A stretch of DNA of 64,000 nucleotides from Patiriisocius sp047731265 (GCF_047731265.1 NZ_CP159835.1:3224001-3288000); one strand, 5' to 3'; positions 26,888 to 35,721 are shown, numbered from the stretch's first letter. Notes: generated from the letters alone by a model not told the origin. Translations and numbers: made by a program.

Positions 26888-27936
26888 TATAGTATGCCTT
26901 TTAATATTTTTATAAGTGTGTTATTTTCTTCTGGCGTGCCCACCGTAAGCCTGAGTGTGTTTTCGCATAAGGGTTGTGAACTACGATCACGAACTACGAT
27001 GCCATTGTCAAGCAATTGTTCATATCGTTTTGTAGCGTTATCTACTTTCACCAATAAGAAATTTGCCTGAGAAGGATAAACCGTATCAATGAATTTTAAT
27101 TGAAGTAAAACTTCTTTCAATCGTTCTTTATCTCTTAAAATCAATGATTTATCAATATTTAGTTTCTTAATATCTCGAATTTTTTGTGTTGCTGTAACCT
27201 GTGTTAGTGAATTGATATTATACGGTGGCTTTATCTTGTTTAGTATCGAAATAATTTCAGTACTCGCATAACAAATACCCAATCGTATTCCCGCCATTCC
27301 ATAGGCTTTTGAAAGTGTTTGTGTGATGATCAGATTTGGAAACTCTTCTAGCCTAGACAACCAGCTTTCGGTTTCTGAAAAATCTATATAAGCTTCGTCA
27401 ATAACAAGGAGTCCATTAAAACTTTCAAGCAATTGTTCTATTAAATCCTTTGAAAAAACATTCCCCGTTGGATTATTAGGAGTACAAAGAAAGAGTACTT
27501 TAGAATTAGCGTCCTGTGTTTTTAAAATCTTTGAAACGTTCGGTTCAAAATTCTTGGTGAGTAATACTTCCCTGTTTTCAATGGCATTGATTTCTGCCAG
27601 TACCTTATACATTCCGTAGGTTGGTGGAAGTGTTATCACATTGTCTTGACGAGGTTCACAAAAGGCTCGAACGATCAAATCCAGTACTTCATCACTACCA
27701 TTACCCAAAAGTATTTGTGATATAGCTGCGCCTTTTTGCTTTGCGAGTATTGTTTTTAAATCATGCTGCTGAGGATCTGGGTATCTATTAATATTTGTTT
27801 CAAAAGGGTTTTCGTTTGCATCTAAAAAAGTCATCGTCCGCGCTGCATCCTTAAACTCGTCCCTTGCAGAACTGTAGGGTTTTAGAGCAAGTACGTTTGG
27901 CCTAACTAGCTTTGAGATATTAAACTTATTTTTCAT
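26887..27936 (-). CDS. hisC: Histidinol-phosphate aminotransferase
   Basis: A 349-residue fold-type I PLP enzyme: FLDANENPFE near the N-terminus, LGNGSDEVLDLI, FLCTPNNPTGN, VIDEAYIDFS, the PLP-lysine in TQTLSKAYGMAGIRLG and the late RLTVGTPEEN. It transfers an amino group from glutamate to imidazole acetol phosphate. Its PLP would come from PdxH. Start ATG 27936 overlaps the hisD end by 11 bases. Confidence 0.96.
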   Translation of the reverse strand: MKNKFNISKLVRPNVLALKPYSSARDEFKDAARTMTFLDANENPFETNINRYPDPQQHDLKTILAKQKGAAISQILLGNGSDEVLDLIVRAFCEPRQDNVITLPPTYGMYKVLAEINAIENREVLLTKNFEPNVSKILKTQDANSKVLFLCTPNNPTGNVFSKDLIEQLLESFNGLLVIDEAYIDFSETESWLSRLEEFPNLIITQTLSKAYGMAGIRLGICYASTEIISILNKIKPPYNINSLTQVTATQKIRDIKKLNIDKSLILRDKERLKEVLLQLKFIDTVYPSQANFLLVKVDNATKRYEQLLDNGIVVRDRSSQPLCENTLRLTVGTPEENNTLIKILKGIL

Positions 27937-29230
27937 TATATTGGTTATTTGTGCTTTTTAAAGATTGCAGCCTTAGTGTAACCGCATTCTTGTGAGCCCC
28001 TAATCCTTCTGCGGCAGCCATTAACTCTATAGAAGGTCCAATTTTTTTGATGCCACTTTCTGATATTTTCTGAAATGTAATTATCTTCATAAAACTAGCT
28101 AAAGAAACGCCGCTATATTGCTTGGCGTATCCATTTGTTGGAAGCGTATGATTTGTGCCTGAGGCATAATCCCCGGCGCTTTCAGGCGTGTAATTTCCTA
28201 TAAAAACAGAGCCAGCATTTTTGATGTTATCCAAAAAATAATCTTCATTTTCGGAAATCAAAATATAATGTTCTGGAGCGTATTCATTTATTAAGTCAAC
28301 CGCTTCTTTTTCAGTCTTAACTATAAATATCTTTGAATTTTCAACGGCTTTTTCGGCAATTATTTTTCTTGGCAGCTTTTGTAATTGTGCATTTAATTCA
28401 ACTAAAATAGCACTTGACACCTTTTCCGAAGTAGTAACTAATACCACTTGGCTGTCTATTCCATGTTCCGCTTGACTCAACAAATCAGATGCTACAAATT
28501 TTGGAATTGCAGTTTCATCAGCATACACTAGTAATTCGCTGGGACCTGCTGGCATATCTATTGCCACCTCATATCGCGTTGCAAATTGCTTTGCGACCGT
28601 TACATATTGATTGCCAGGTCCAAAGATTTTATACACCTTCGGAACCGTTTCCGTACCAAATGTCATTGCGGCAATAGCTTGAATACCGCCAACTTTATAA
28701 ATTTGTGTAACATCGCATAATTTAGCAGTATATAGTATGGCAGGATTTATTGCCCCGTCTTTATCTGGTGGCGTGCACAAAATTATCTCTTCACAGCCTG
28801 CTATTTGAGCTGGTATTGCCAGCATTAATATCGTAGAAAACAATGGCGCCGTACCTCCTGGAATATAGAGCCCCACCTTAGAGATAGGCCGTTGTTCTTG
28901 CCAACACTGCACTCCTTGAGAAGTCTCGACAATTTTAGAGTTTTGTATTTGTGCCTTATGAAATATTTCGATGTTTGATTTTGCTAAATTAATTGCGTCA
29001 GCGAGCTCGTTTGGAACCTTTGCTATGGCTATTTCTTCTTCAGAAAGTTTAAAATTCCCCATTGAAACTCCATCGAATTTCTCTGTATATTTTTGAATTG
29101 CAGTATCCCCGTTTTTTTGAACTTCAGTAAAAACTTCTAATACTATTCCTTCAATACTTTCAAAAGATTGTGTGGGCCTTTTAAGAAGTAGCTCCCAATC
29201 TTCTCGTTTTGGATATTTTACTATATTCAT
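27926..29230 (-). CDS. hisD: Histidinol dehydrogenase
   Basis: A 434-residue protein with the HisD signature regions: LYIPGGTAPLFSTILMLAIPAQIAG, YKVGGIQAIAAMTFGTETVP, GPGNQYVTVAKQ, DMPAGPSELLVYAD, SQAEHGIDSQ with zinc-binding residues, and EHYILIS. It oxidises histidinol to histidine in two NAD steps. The frame extends 39 bases upstream, but the ATG at 29230 (MNIVKYPKREDW) starts the conserved part and leaves an 11-base gap after hisG. Confidence 0.96.
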   Translation of the reverse strand: MNIVKYPKREDWELLLKRPTQSFESIEGIVLEVFTEVQKNGDTAIQKYTEKFDGVSMGNFKLSEEEIAIAKVPNELADAINLAKSNIEIFHKAQIQNSKIVETSQGVQCWQEQRPISKVGLYIPGGTAPLFSTILMLAIPAQIAGCEEIILCTPPDKDGAINPAILYTAKLCDVTQIYKVGGIQAIAAMTFGTETVPKVYKIFGPGNQYVTVAKQFATRYEVAIDMPAGPSELLVYADETAIPKFVASDLLSQAEHGIDSQVVLVTTSEKVSSAILVELNAQLQKLPRKIIAEKAVENSKIFIVKTEKEAVDLINEYAPEHYILISENEDYFLDNIKNAGSVFIGNYTPESAGDYASGTNHTLPTNGYAKQYSGVSLASFMKIITFQKISESGIKKIGPSIELMAAAEGLGAHKNAVTLRLQSLKSTNNQYNEK

Positions 29231-29241
29231 TTTGCAGTTCT

Positions 29242-30096
29242 TTATAACACCATTTTTTCTATTGGACACACAAGAATACCTTCTGCTCCAGCGTCTTTTA
29301 ATTTATCTATCACTTCCCAAAAATCGCCTTGTGGGATTACGCTATGCACACTACTCCATCCTTCTTCTGATAATGGTAAGATTGTAGGGCTTTTCATACC
29401 TGGTAAAATTTCGATTATCCTCTTTAATGAATCGTTGGGTGCATTTAACAGCACATATTTGGCATCTCTCCCTTTTAAAACAGCACGGATTCTAAATTTT
29501 AGTTTTTCAAGTATTTCCTCTCTCTCATTCATTATTGTTGGAGATACGGCCAATACAGCTTCGCTTTTTAAGAGTACCGCAACCTCTTTTAAATTGTTTT
29601 TAAAAAGGGTGCTTCCGCTGCTTACGATATCGCAAATGCCATCTGCTAGGCCTATGTTTGGTGCTATTTCTACACTTCCGTTTATAATGTGTAAGTCTAC
29701 GCTAATGTTCTTTTTTGCTACAAAATCCAATACCGTATTAGGGTAGGATGTCGCTATTCGTTTTCCGTCAAGGTCTTGTAAACTTTCATATTCAAAATCT
29801 TTAGGAACCGCCAATGAAACCCTGCACTTGGAGAAACCTAACTTTTCTGTAATCACTATTCCTTCTCCTTTTTCTATCAAAACATTTTCTCCAATAATCG
29901 CACAATCAACGATGCCGTCTTTTAAATACTGTGGAATATCTCCGTTGCGCAAATAATAGACCTCCAAAGGGAAGTTTTTTGCCTGCGCTTTTAATTGATC
30001 TTTTCCGTTATCTATGGAAACGCCACATTCCTTTAATAACTGAAGTGATTCATCGTGAAGTCTTCCTGATTTCTGTATTGCTATTCTTAATTTCAT
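29242..30096 (-). CDS. hisG: ATP phosphoribosyltransferase (long form)
   Basis: A 284-residue HisG of the long, homohexameric type. It begins LRIAIQKSGRLHDESLQLLKECG, has DIPQYLKDGIVDCAIIGENVL, KRIATSYPN and the PRPP-site IVSSGSTLFKNNL, and carries the C-terminal ACT-like regulatory domain (~210-284) that in long forms binds histidine. It makes the committed step. It is the first structural gene of the operon and lies 40 bases after an attenuator hairpin. Confidence 0.96.
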   Translation of the reverse strand: MKLRIAIQKSGRLHDESLQLLKECGVSIDNGKDQLKAQAKNFPLEVYYLRNGDIPQYLKDGIVDCAIIGENVLIEKGEGIVITEKLGFSKCRVSLAVPKDFEYESLQDLDGKRIATSYPNTVLDFVAKKNISVDLHIINGSVEIAPNIGLADGICDIVSSGSTLFKNNLKEVAVLLKSEAVLAVSPTIMNEREEILEKLKFRIRAVLKGRDAKYVLLNAPNDSLKRIIEILPGMKSPTILPLSEEGWSSVHSVIPQGDFWEVIDKLKDAGAEGILVCPIEKMVL

Positions 30097-30135
30097 TTTT
30101 TAAATGTATCAGTTTATAATTTTTGGTCACATAAA

Positions 30136-30164
30136 AAAACCCGCTTGATTGCTCAAGCGGGTTT
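30136..30164 (-). terminator. his operon attenuator (intrinsic terminator before hisG)
   Basis: Minus-strand 12-bp perfect stem: AAACCCGCTTGA (30164-30153), loop GCAA, TCAAGCGGGTTT (30148-30137), then a T run (seven T in all with the stem end). It lies between a His-rich leader peptide and hisG, so it would stop transcription before the operon. A candidate antiterminator pairs 30189-30197 (GCTCTTGTG, overlapping the leader stop) with 30151-30159 (CGCTTGAGC) in seven pairs around a 2x2 internal loop, and would break the terminator. Confidence 0.88.
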
Positions 30165-30187
30165 GTTATATATAAATTGACTACATA

Positions 30188-30247
30188 TCACAAGAGCCTC
30201 GCTAAAGCGTGGTTTCTAATATGATGATGTAAATTTAAAGTTACCAT
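30188..30247 (-). CDS. hisL: his operon leader peptide
   Basis: A 19-residue open frame, MVTLNLHHHIRNHALARLL, starting at ATG 30247 and ending at TGA 30188. Four of 19 residues are His, three consecutive (CAT CAT CAT) and a fourth (CAC) at the base of a small hairpin (30197-30212, CC-x-CGC TTTA GCG-x-GG). A terminator hairpin and hisG follow. This is the layout of a transcription-attenuation leader: stalling at His codons when charged tRNA-His is scarce would favour the antiterminator. No Shine-Dalgarno sequence is seen, which is normal for Bacteroidetes. Confidence 0.85.
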   Translation of the reverse strand: MVTLNLHHHIRNHALARLL

Positions 30248-30257
30248 TGTAAGATTA

Positions 30258-30265
30258 CAAAATTA
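30258..30265 (-). promoter_or_regulatory. Candidate his operon promoter (-7 box)
   Basis: Minus-strand TAATTTTG matches the Bacteroidetes TAnnTTTG motif. It lies 10 bases before the leader-peptide ATG, which would leave only a very short 5' untranslated region. No convincing -33 TTG is seen, so support is partial. Confidence 0.5.
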
Positions 30266-30333
30266 GATAAAAAATGTTTAGAACGTTGTTTAAAACTACC
30301 TTATTATATGTTAAATTTAAGTAAATATTTCAC

Positions 30334-30341
30334 TATTTTTG
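30334..30341 (+). promoter_or_regulatory. Candidate promoter (-7 box) for the OmpA-like gene
   Basis: TATTTTTG on the plus strand matches TAnnTTTG, 53 bases before the ATG at 30395. It is divergent from the his promoter. The -33 element is not clear. Confidence 0.45.
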
Positions 30342-30394
30342 TGATCAAGCCAGTAATTACAATAACTCAACACCAAACATTTATTTACAATTAG

Positions 30395-31378
30395 ATGAAG
30401 AATTTCGGTATCACATTTTTTATTTTTCTCGTGTGGTCCTTTTTCTCTTTATGGCTTTATTCGTGGCTTATACCCAACAATAACATCGCTATAAATAAAA
30501 ATAATGTAACGAATACTTCTATTGTTGATGATTTGAATGTTGCAACTAAAGAAGCAACAGAAAACCCTCTAGTTAAAAGCACTCAAATCAATGAAATTAC
30601 TCCAATAGAAAACACTAAGACTAATACAAATTCTGGATTATTGTTAGAAAATGAATATGGCGATGCAGTTTTTAATTTTGAAGAAAGTATATCATACATT
30701 AAGAACTCTTCAGAACTTAGTATCCCAGAATCACTTAAAAAGTTCTATAAAACCATTCGAACCTATTTAGAAAACAATCCAAATACAGAGGTACATATTA
30801 TTTCAAAATACAGTGCAGCCGAAAATCTAGAAACTCCTAACCTAGGCATTAAAAGGGGGCAACAGATAGCTGATCTTTTAAAAAACAATAATATTTCCAA
30901 AGAAAAGATAGTCATTAAATCAATAATCGATGACTTAGATTTTGATGTTAATGACAGGTATGAAAATGCAATTTCCTTTCAGTTTGCAATCTTAAATAAA
31001 GAACGCATTGATGCTTTGCCCGCAGAGTTTGTTTCATTGCCAACAAAAATAACTTTTTATCCAAAATTTTCTAGCTCAGGAATATTAAAAAATGACCGCC
31101 TTAAAGAAACTATGGAACGGGTTAGTTCCATAATGAAGCAATACCCTGGAAGCAGAATTACCATTATAGGACACACGGATGATATTGGAGAACACAGTGA
31201 CAATTATCAAAAGGGACTCAAATTTTCAGAACAAGTTCAAAAGTATTTTATTGCTCAAGGGAAAATCTCAAAAAATCGAATTGAAGCAATGTCAAAAGGA
31301 GAAATTGAACCCATAGATAGCAACCTTACAATCAAAGGCCGCAATATAAATCAACGAGTTGAAATCCAATTTAGATAA
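30395..31378 (+). CDS. Membrane-anchored OmpA-domain protein
   Basis: A 327-residue protein with one N-terminal hydrophobic segment (ITFFIFLVWSFFSLWLYSWLI, signal anchor), an Asn/Thr-rich linker, and two OmpA-like halves. The first (~85-205) is degenerate: VFNFEESISYIKNSS ... EVHIISKYSA ... NLGIKRGQQIADLL. The second (~215-327) is canonical, with ITFYPKFSS, ITIIGHTDDIGEH and the closing GRNINQRVEIQF. It should bind peptidoglycan from the periplasmic side. The next gene starts 3 bases after its stop, so the two are co-transcribed. Confidence 0.85.
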   Translation: MKNFGITFFIFLVWSFFSLWLYSWLIPNNNIAINKNNVTNTSIVDDLNVATKEATENPLVKSTQINEITPIENTKTNTNSGLLLENEYGDAVFNFEESISYIKNSSELSIPESLKKFYKTIRTYLENNPNTEVHIISKYSAAENLETPNLGIKRGQQIADLLKNNNISKEKIVIKSIIDDLDFDVNDRYENAISFQFAILNKERIDALPAEFVSLPTKITFYPKFSSSGILKNDRLKETMERVSSIMKQYPGSRITIIGHTDDIGEHSDNYQKGLKFSEQVQKYFIAQGKISKNRIEAMSKGEIEPIDSNLTIKGRNINQRVEIQFR

Positions 31379-31381
31379 AAA

Positions 31382-32014
31382 ATGACACGTTTTGATCAAT
31401 TTATAGAATTACTTCAAACTACCCAATTTATTGGTATTCTCGTGCTTATGACAAGTACTTTTTTAATTGGTTATTTTTCTGGTACTTTTTTTGAAAAAGC
31501 CAGCAAGCGCTCCCTTATTGACCGTCTTAAAAAAGAGATTAATTCTTTAAAAATTGAGAACAAAAAAATCAAAAACATAGAAACGATTTTAACGGAAATA
31601 AAGCCTCAAATTATTCAAGTCGTAAAAGAGTCTCATCAAAGTATCGAAAAAACAGTGCCACAAGAAAAAAAGAAGAAACCTGAGAATGTTGAGGCAGCGT
31701 ATTTATCAAAATCCTCTATAGCAAACCGCACTAGAAGTGAATATGTGAATTACAAGATAGAAATTCCTTCACTTGATTTTGAATCTATTGGTCACGCTAG
31801 TATTAATGACAAAAATCAACTCACTAAAATTGATGGTATAGGTCCATATATCGAACAAAAATTAAATGAAATTGGAATTTATAATTTCAAACAAATTAGC
31901 AATTTAGAAATCAAAGACATTAGGGTTCTTACTACATTAATAGATTTTTTTCCGGGTCGAATAGAACGTGATGATTGGGTTAAACAAGCCAGATCTTTTA
32001 CTTTAACACAATAA
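31382..32014 (+). CDS. Membrane-anchored protein with C-terminal helix-hairpin-helix domain
   Basis: A 210-residue protein: one membrane helix near residues 15-37 (FIGILVLMTSTFLIGYFSG), a Lys/Glu-rich helical linker, and a C-terminal helix-hairpin-helix domain (~145-205) with LTKIDGIGPYIEQKLNEIGIYNFKQISNLEIKDI. The same C-terminal pattern occurs in many Bacteroidetes proteins without known role; it need not bind DNA. It sits 3 bases after the OmpA-domain gene and 4 bases before the symporter gene, so a three-gene operon is likely. Its partner may be the OmpA-domain protein; that is inference. Confidence 0.78.
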   Translation: MTRFDQFIELLQTTQFIGILVLMTSTFLIGYFSGTFFEKASKRSLIDRLKKEINSLKIENKKIKNIETILTEIKPQIIQVVKESHQSIEKTVPQEKKKKPENVEAAYLSKSSIANRTRSEYVNYKIEIPSLDFESIGHASINDKNQLTKIDGIGPYIEQKLNEIGIYNFKQISNLEIKDIRVLTTLIDFFPGRIERDDWVKQARSFTLTQ

Positions 32015-32018
32015 AATC

Positions 32019-33746
32019 ATGCAGTTAGCCACACTTGATTGGGCATTAATTATTATTTTCTTAGTTATTTTCTTAGTTATTGGTATAGTGGTCTCAAAAA
32101 AAGCAGGAACCAATACTAAAGAATTCTTCCTTTCTGGAAGAAATATGCCGTGGTGGCTTTTAGGAGTCTCTATGGTTGCTACAACTTTTGCTGCAGATAC
32201 CCCAGGATTGGTAACAGAACTTGTTAGAGTTAATGGTGTCTCGGGAAACTGGGTTTGGTGGGCTATGTTACTTACAGGAATGCTCACGGTATTCTTTTAT
32301 GCAAAACTATGGAGGCGCTCAGGTATTAATACAGATTTAGAGTTTTATGAATTGCGCTATTCAGGAAAATCTGCGGGTTTTTTAAGAGGTTTTAGGGCCA
32401 TTTATTTAGGCGTTATTTTTAATGTCATCACAATGGCTGGGGTGTGTTTGGCTGGTGCTAAAATAGCAAACATATTACTCGGCATCTCTCAAGAAGAAAC
32501 ATTGCTCTATTCGTCTATTATTGTTGTGTTATACTCATCATTGGGAGGTCTTAAAGGAGTTTTGATAACTGATATGATTCAGTTTGTTATTGCCATGATT
32601 GGTTCTATATGGGCTACTATTTACATTATTAACATACCAGAAATTGGTGGTTTACAAAACTTATTAAACCACGAGAATGTGGTAGGTAAATTAAATATTC
32701 TACCAGATTTTTCTAATACTGAAATGCTAATCACACTTTTTATTATACCCTTTGCTGTGCAATGGTGGAGTACTTGGTATCCTGGGGCAGAACCTGGTGG
32801 TGGTGGCTATATCGCACAAAGAATGCTGGCGGCTAAAGATGAAAAAAACGCGACTTGGGCAACCTTGTTCTTTAATTTTGCTCATTACGCACTGCGCCCT
32901 TGGCCGTGGATTTTAGTAGGTTTAGCTTCTTTAATCTTATTCCCAAGCCTTGAAAGCATTAATACCGCATTCCCAAACCTTAATACTGAAATGCAAGGAC
33001 ACGATGTAGCCTATGCTGCAATGATGACGTATTTACCCGCAGGCTTAATTGGTATTGTTTTAACCTCTTTAATCGCAGCTTTTATGAGTACCATCTCCAC
33101 GCAACTCAACTGGGGAAGTTCATATATCGTAAATGACCTTTACGGTCGTTTTATTAATCAAGAAGCTTCAGAAAAGCAAAAAGTATTGGTGGGGAGAATT
33201 TCAACCGTCTTACTTATGATTTGCGCGGCCTTATTCTCGTTCTATATTCAGTCTGCCAAAGATGTTTTTGATTTATTACTCCAAATTGGTGCTGGAACTG
33301 GGTTACTGTTTATCCTCAGATGGTTTTGGAAACGTATTAATCCGTACAGCGAAATTGCTGCAATGGCGATTTCCTTCATAATTGCTATTTTCTTTTTCAC
33401 CAATAAAAAAATGGATAGTCCGCTATTTGAGATGGAAGGCTATTGGCAGCTAATACTTGGGGTAGTAATAACGACCGCTGGATGGATATTCGTCACATTA
33501 CTCACCAAGCCTTCAGATGCAGAGACTATAAATACTTTTGAAAATTTAGTATACGGTAAAGAGAGTAAATTCAAAAATATCAACTTTAAAATACTAGGCT
33601 TTTTGTTAGGGGTTATTGGGACCTACAGTTTTCTATTTGCAACGGGCTATTTTATCTACGGCAAAACAACGGCTGCAATCTCATTAAGCATACTAACTAT
33701 TATTTGCTCAATAAGCCTCATTAAGATCTGGAAGAAGGTTGTGTAA
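32019..33746 (+). CDS. Sodium:solute symporter family transporter
   Basis: A 575-residue, very hydrophobic protein with about 13-14 membrane helices. SSS-family landmarks are visible: EFFLSGRNMPWWLLGVSMVATTFAADTP near residue 35, the GGLKGVLITDMIQFV segment near 175, and LTSLIAAFMSTISTQLNWGSSYIVNDLYGRF near 345. It imports a solute with Na+. The substrate cannot be read from the sequence. The start ATG follows the preceding gene by 4 bases. Confidence 0.92.
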   Translation: MQLATLDWALIIIFLVIFLVIGIVVSKKAGTNTKEFFLSGRNMPWWLLGVSMVATTFAADTPGLVTELVRVNGVSGNWVWWAMLLTGMLTVFFYAKLWRRSGINTDLEFYELRYSGKSAGFLRGFRAIYLGVIFNVITMAGVCLAGAKIANILLGISQEETLLYSSIIVVLYSSLGGLKGVLITDMIQFVIAMIGSIWATIYIINIPEIGGLQNLLNHENVVGKLNILPDFSNTEMLITLFIIPFAVQWWSTWYPGAEPGGGGYIAQRMLAAKDEKNATWATLFFNFAHYALRPWPWILVGLASLILFPSLESINTAFPNLNTEMQGHDVAYAAMMTYLPAGLIGIVLTSLIAAFMSTISTQLNWGSSYIVNDLYGRFINQEASEKQKVLVGRISTVLLMICAALFSFYIQSAKDVFDLLLQIGAGTGLLFILRWFWKRINPYSEIAAMAISFIIAIFFFTNKKMDSPLFEMEGYWQLILGVVITTAGWIFVTLLTKPSDAETINTFENLVYGKESKFKNINFKILGFLLGVIGTYSFLFATGYFIYGKTTAAISLSILTIICSISLIKIWKKVV

Positions 33747-33861
33747 TACTTTTATCAAAGCAGACCCAATAAGAGCTAAGAGGTTTTCTTTTAACTCTTA
33801 ATTGTTGTTTTTAGTTTTTCCTATTGCACCTTACGACAAAGTGGCCTTACTTCTATTTTCT

Positions 33862-34215
33862 TTAGGAATCTGGGTGCATAAATTTCTGTTTTCCTAGCAA
33901 AACAGCTTCAGTTTCTACAACGTCTTCATCTGGAACGCAACAATCTACAGGACAAACTGCAGCGCATTGTGGTTCATCATGAAAGCCTTTACATTCGGTG
34001 CATTTATCTGCAACAATGTAGTAAAGTTCATCACTTACTGGTTCTTGAGTTTCGTTTGCATCCACTTCTTTTCCGTCGGGCAACACTACATTACCTTCTA
34101 AGCTTGTGCCATCTGCATAACGCCAGTCGTCTGCGCCTTCATAGATAGCCGTGTTAGGACACTCGGGTTCACAAGCGCCGCAATTAATACATTCGTCTGT
34201 TATGATAATAGCCAT
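33862..34215 (-). CDS. 4Fe-4S dicluster ferredoxin
   Basis: A 117-residue ferredoxin. The first cluster motif is CINCGACEPECP near residue 9. The second half, CTECKGFHDEPQCAAVCPVDCC, carries the extended spacing typical of YfhL-like ferredoxins. Between them is a ~50-residue acidic insertion. It transfers electrons in the cytosol to an unknown partner. It is divergent from the acyl-CoA reductase gene, and the two promoters share a mirror-image motif. Confidence 0.93.
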   Translation of the reverse strand: MAIIITDECINCGACEPECPNTAIYEGADDWRYADGTSLEGNVVLPDGKEVDANETQEPVSDELYYIVADKCTECKGFHDEPQCAAVCPVDCCVPDEDVVETEAVLLGKQKFMHPDS

Positions 34216-34230
34216 TGGATTTTCTTTTTC

Positions 34231-34272
34231 TAACTTTGCACAAAGTTAATGCCTAAAAAGGGCAATGCCAAA
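34231..34272. promoter_or_regulatory. Overlapping divergent promoters of ferredoxin and acyl-CoA reductase
   Basis: TAACTTTGCACAAAGTTA (34231-34248) holds a -7 box TAACTTTG on each strand, arranged as 8-base inverted repeats with a 2-base centre. On the minus strand it is preceded at 20 bases by TTTG (complement of 34269-34272), a full Bacteroidetes promoter for the ferredoxin. The plus-strand box would serve the reductase ATG at 34278, but its -33 partner is weak. Confidence 0.7.
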
Positions 34273-34277
34273 CTCAA

Positions 34278-35330
34278 ATGCAATTAGAACAAAGAATTTA
34301 CGCTTTTACTGAATTAGGGAAGTTCCTATCACAGTTTTCTTCTGAAATATCAACCAAGCAATCAGGAATTACTAACAATGATTCTTTTTATGACGAAATG
34401 CTTGCTACTCTTACTACTGGTTATTTAAATAATAATTGGTTTACGAAAGACAATTTAGCCTTTGCCTGTAAAAGTTGGAGCGAAGCTTTAACCAAAGAAA
34501 ACCTGCAACAATGGATTTCGAAATATAAAATTTTAGAAACGAATACAGCCTCTAAAACTATAGCAATTGTGATGGCCGGAAATATACCATTGGTAGGATT
34601 TCACGATTTTCTTTCGGTGTTAATTACTGGGAATAGTGTATTGGCAAAGCTATCCTCAAGTGATGCTAAACTACTTCCGTTTTTAACAGCATATTTAATT
34701 TCCGTAGAACCAGGATTTAAAGAGAAAATAACGTTTACTGAAAAAAAACTTGAAAACTTTGACGCCGTCATCGCAACAGGAAGTAATAATACATCACTTT
34801 ATTTTGACCACTATTTCGGCAAATACCCAAATATCATCAGAAAAAACCGAAATAGTATTGCCATTTTAACTGGACAGGAATCGCCAGAGCAAATGGAGAC
34901 ACTAGCAAATGATGTGTTTAGATATTTTGGGCTGGGCTGTCGCAATGTTTCAAAAATTTATGTTCCAAAAACATATGAATGGGACCATTTCTTCAACGGA
35001 ATGTATGCTTGGAAAGAAGTCATCAACAATCATAAATATATGAATAACTACGACTATAACAAAGCCGTTTATTTAATGAGTAATATAAAATTGTTGGATA
35101 ATGAATTTATGTTGCTGAAAGAGGACACTGGCTTTTCCTCTCCAATTTCGGTAGTGTTTTATGAACGTTATGATTCCGTAGAAAAGCTTAAACAGTTATT
35201 AACAAGTCACGCCCAAAACATCCAATGCATTGTATCTGAAGAGCATATTCCTTTTGGTGTAGCCCAAAGTCCTAACTTATGGGACTACGCAGATGATGTG
35301 GATACTGTTGCGTTTATTTTGTCTTTGTAG
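34278..35330 (+). CDS. Acyl-CoA reductase, LuxC family
   Basis: A 350-residue protein of the LuxC-type acyl-CoA/acyl reductase family (aldehyde dehydrogenase fold). Landmarks include IAIVMAGNIPLVGFHDFLSVLITGN near residue 95, AVIATGSNNTSLYFDHYF, RKNRNSIAILTGQE and the Cys in FGLGCRNVSKIYVP. It reduces an activated fatty acyl group to aldehyde. No lux genes are nearby, so luminescence is not implied. It is divergent from the ferredoxin; a shared redox role is possible but unproven. The LuxC assignment is clear; the physiological substrate is unknown. Confidence 0.88.
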   Translation: MQLEQRIYAFTELGKFLSQFSSEISTKQSGITNNDSFYDEMLATLTTGYLNNNWFTKDNLAFACKSWSEALTKENLQQWISKYKILETNTASKTIAIVMAGNIPLVGFHDFLSVLITGNSVLAKLSSSDAKLLPFLTAYLISVEPGFKEKITFTEKKLENFDAVIATGSNNTSLYFDHYFGKYPNIIRKNRNSIAILTGQESPEQMETLANDVFRYFGLGCRNVSKIYVPKTYEWDHFFNGMYAWKEVINNHKYMNNYDYNKAVYLMSNIKLLDNEFMLLKEDTGFSSPISVVFYERYDSVEKLKQLLTSHAQNIQCIVSEEHIPFGVAQSPNLWDYADDVDTVAFILSL

Positions 35331-35721
35331 ACGCATAACAAATAAAAAGAAACTCAAAATAATAAATTTAACGTCAGATTTTTTTAGGTTCTTCAAAACA
35401 TAAAATTTGTAAAGACAGTTTTAAATTATTTAAAGACTAGGCATTAGATAGACTGTCAATCTATTTCGATAATAGATTTAAATATTCCAAACGATAATAT
35501 GATTTATGGAATAGGAACTTTGATGTACGGGATGCGAGATGATAAAATTTTTAAAATTTATTCCAAATCAAAAAGGCAGATCACCTAAAGAAAATTCTGA
35601 ATCAATAATAAATCTTATTCTAAGATATTTTTAGTTGAAACAAGGTTAATAACTTCACATAAATTTAACCGAATAAAAAGGTCAGATTTTCACATCTTTG
35701 TAATAATAAAAACGCACCCAT
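35331..35721. other. Intergenic before serC
   Basis: About 390 AT-rich bases. A 29-codon frame (35499-35588) starting with ATG has no recognisable family. CATCTTTG (35693-35700) resembles the -7 box and lies 21 bases before the serC ATG, so it is a plausible serC promoter. Confidence 0.4.

Noticed and set aside
34278..35330. Bioluminescence locus suggested by the LuxC-type reductase
   Set aside because: No luxA, luxB, luxD or luxE homologue is nearby; isolated LuxC-like reductases occur in non-luminous bacteria.
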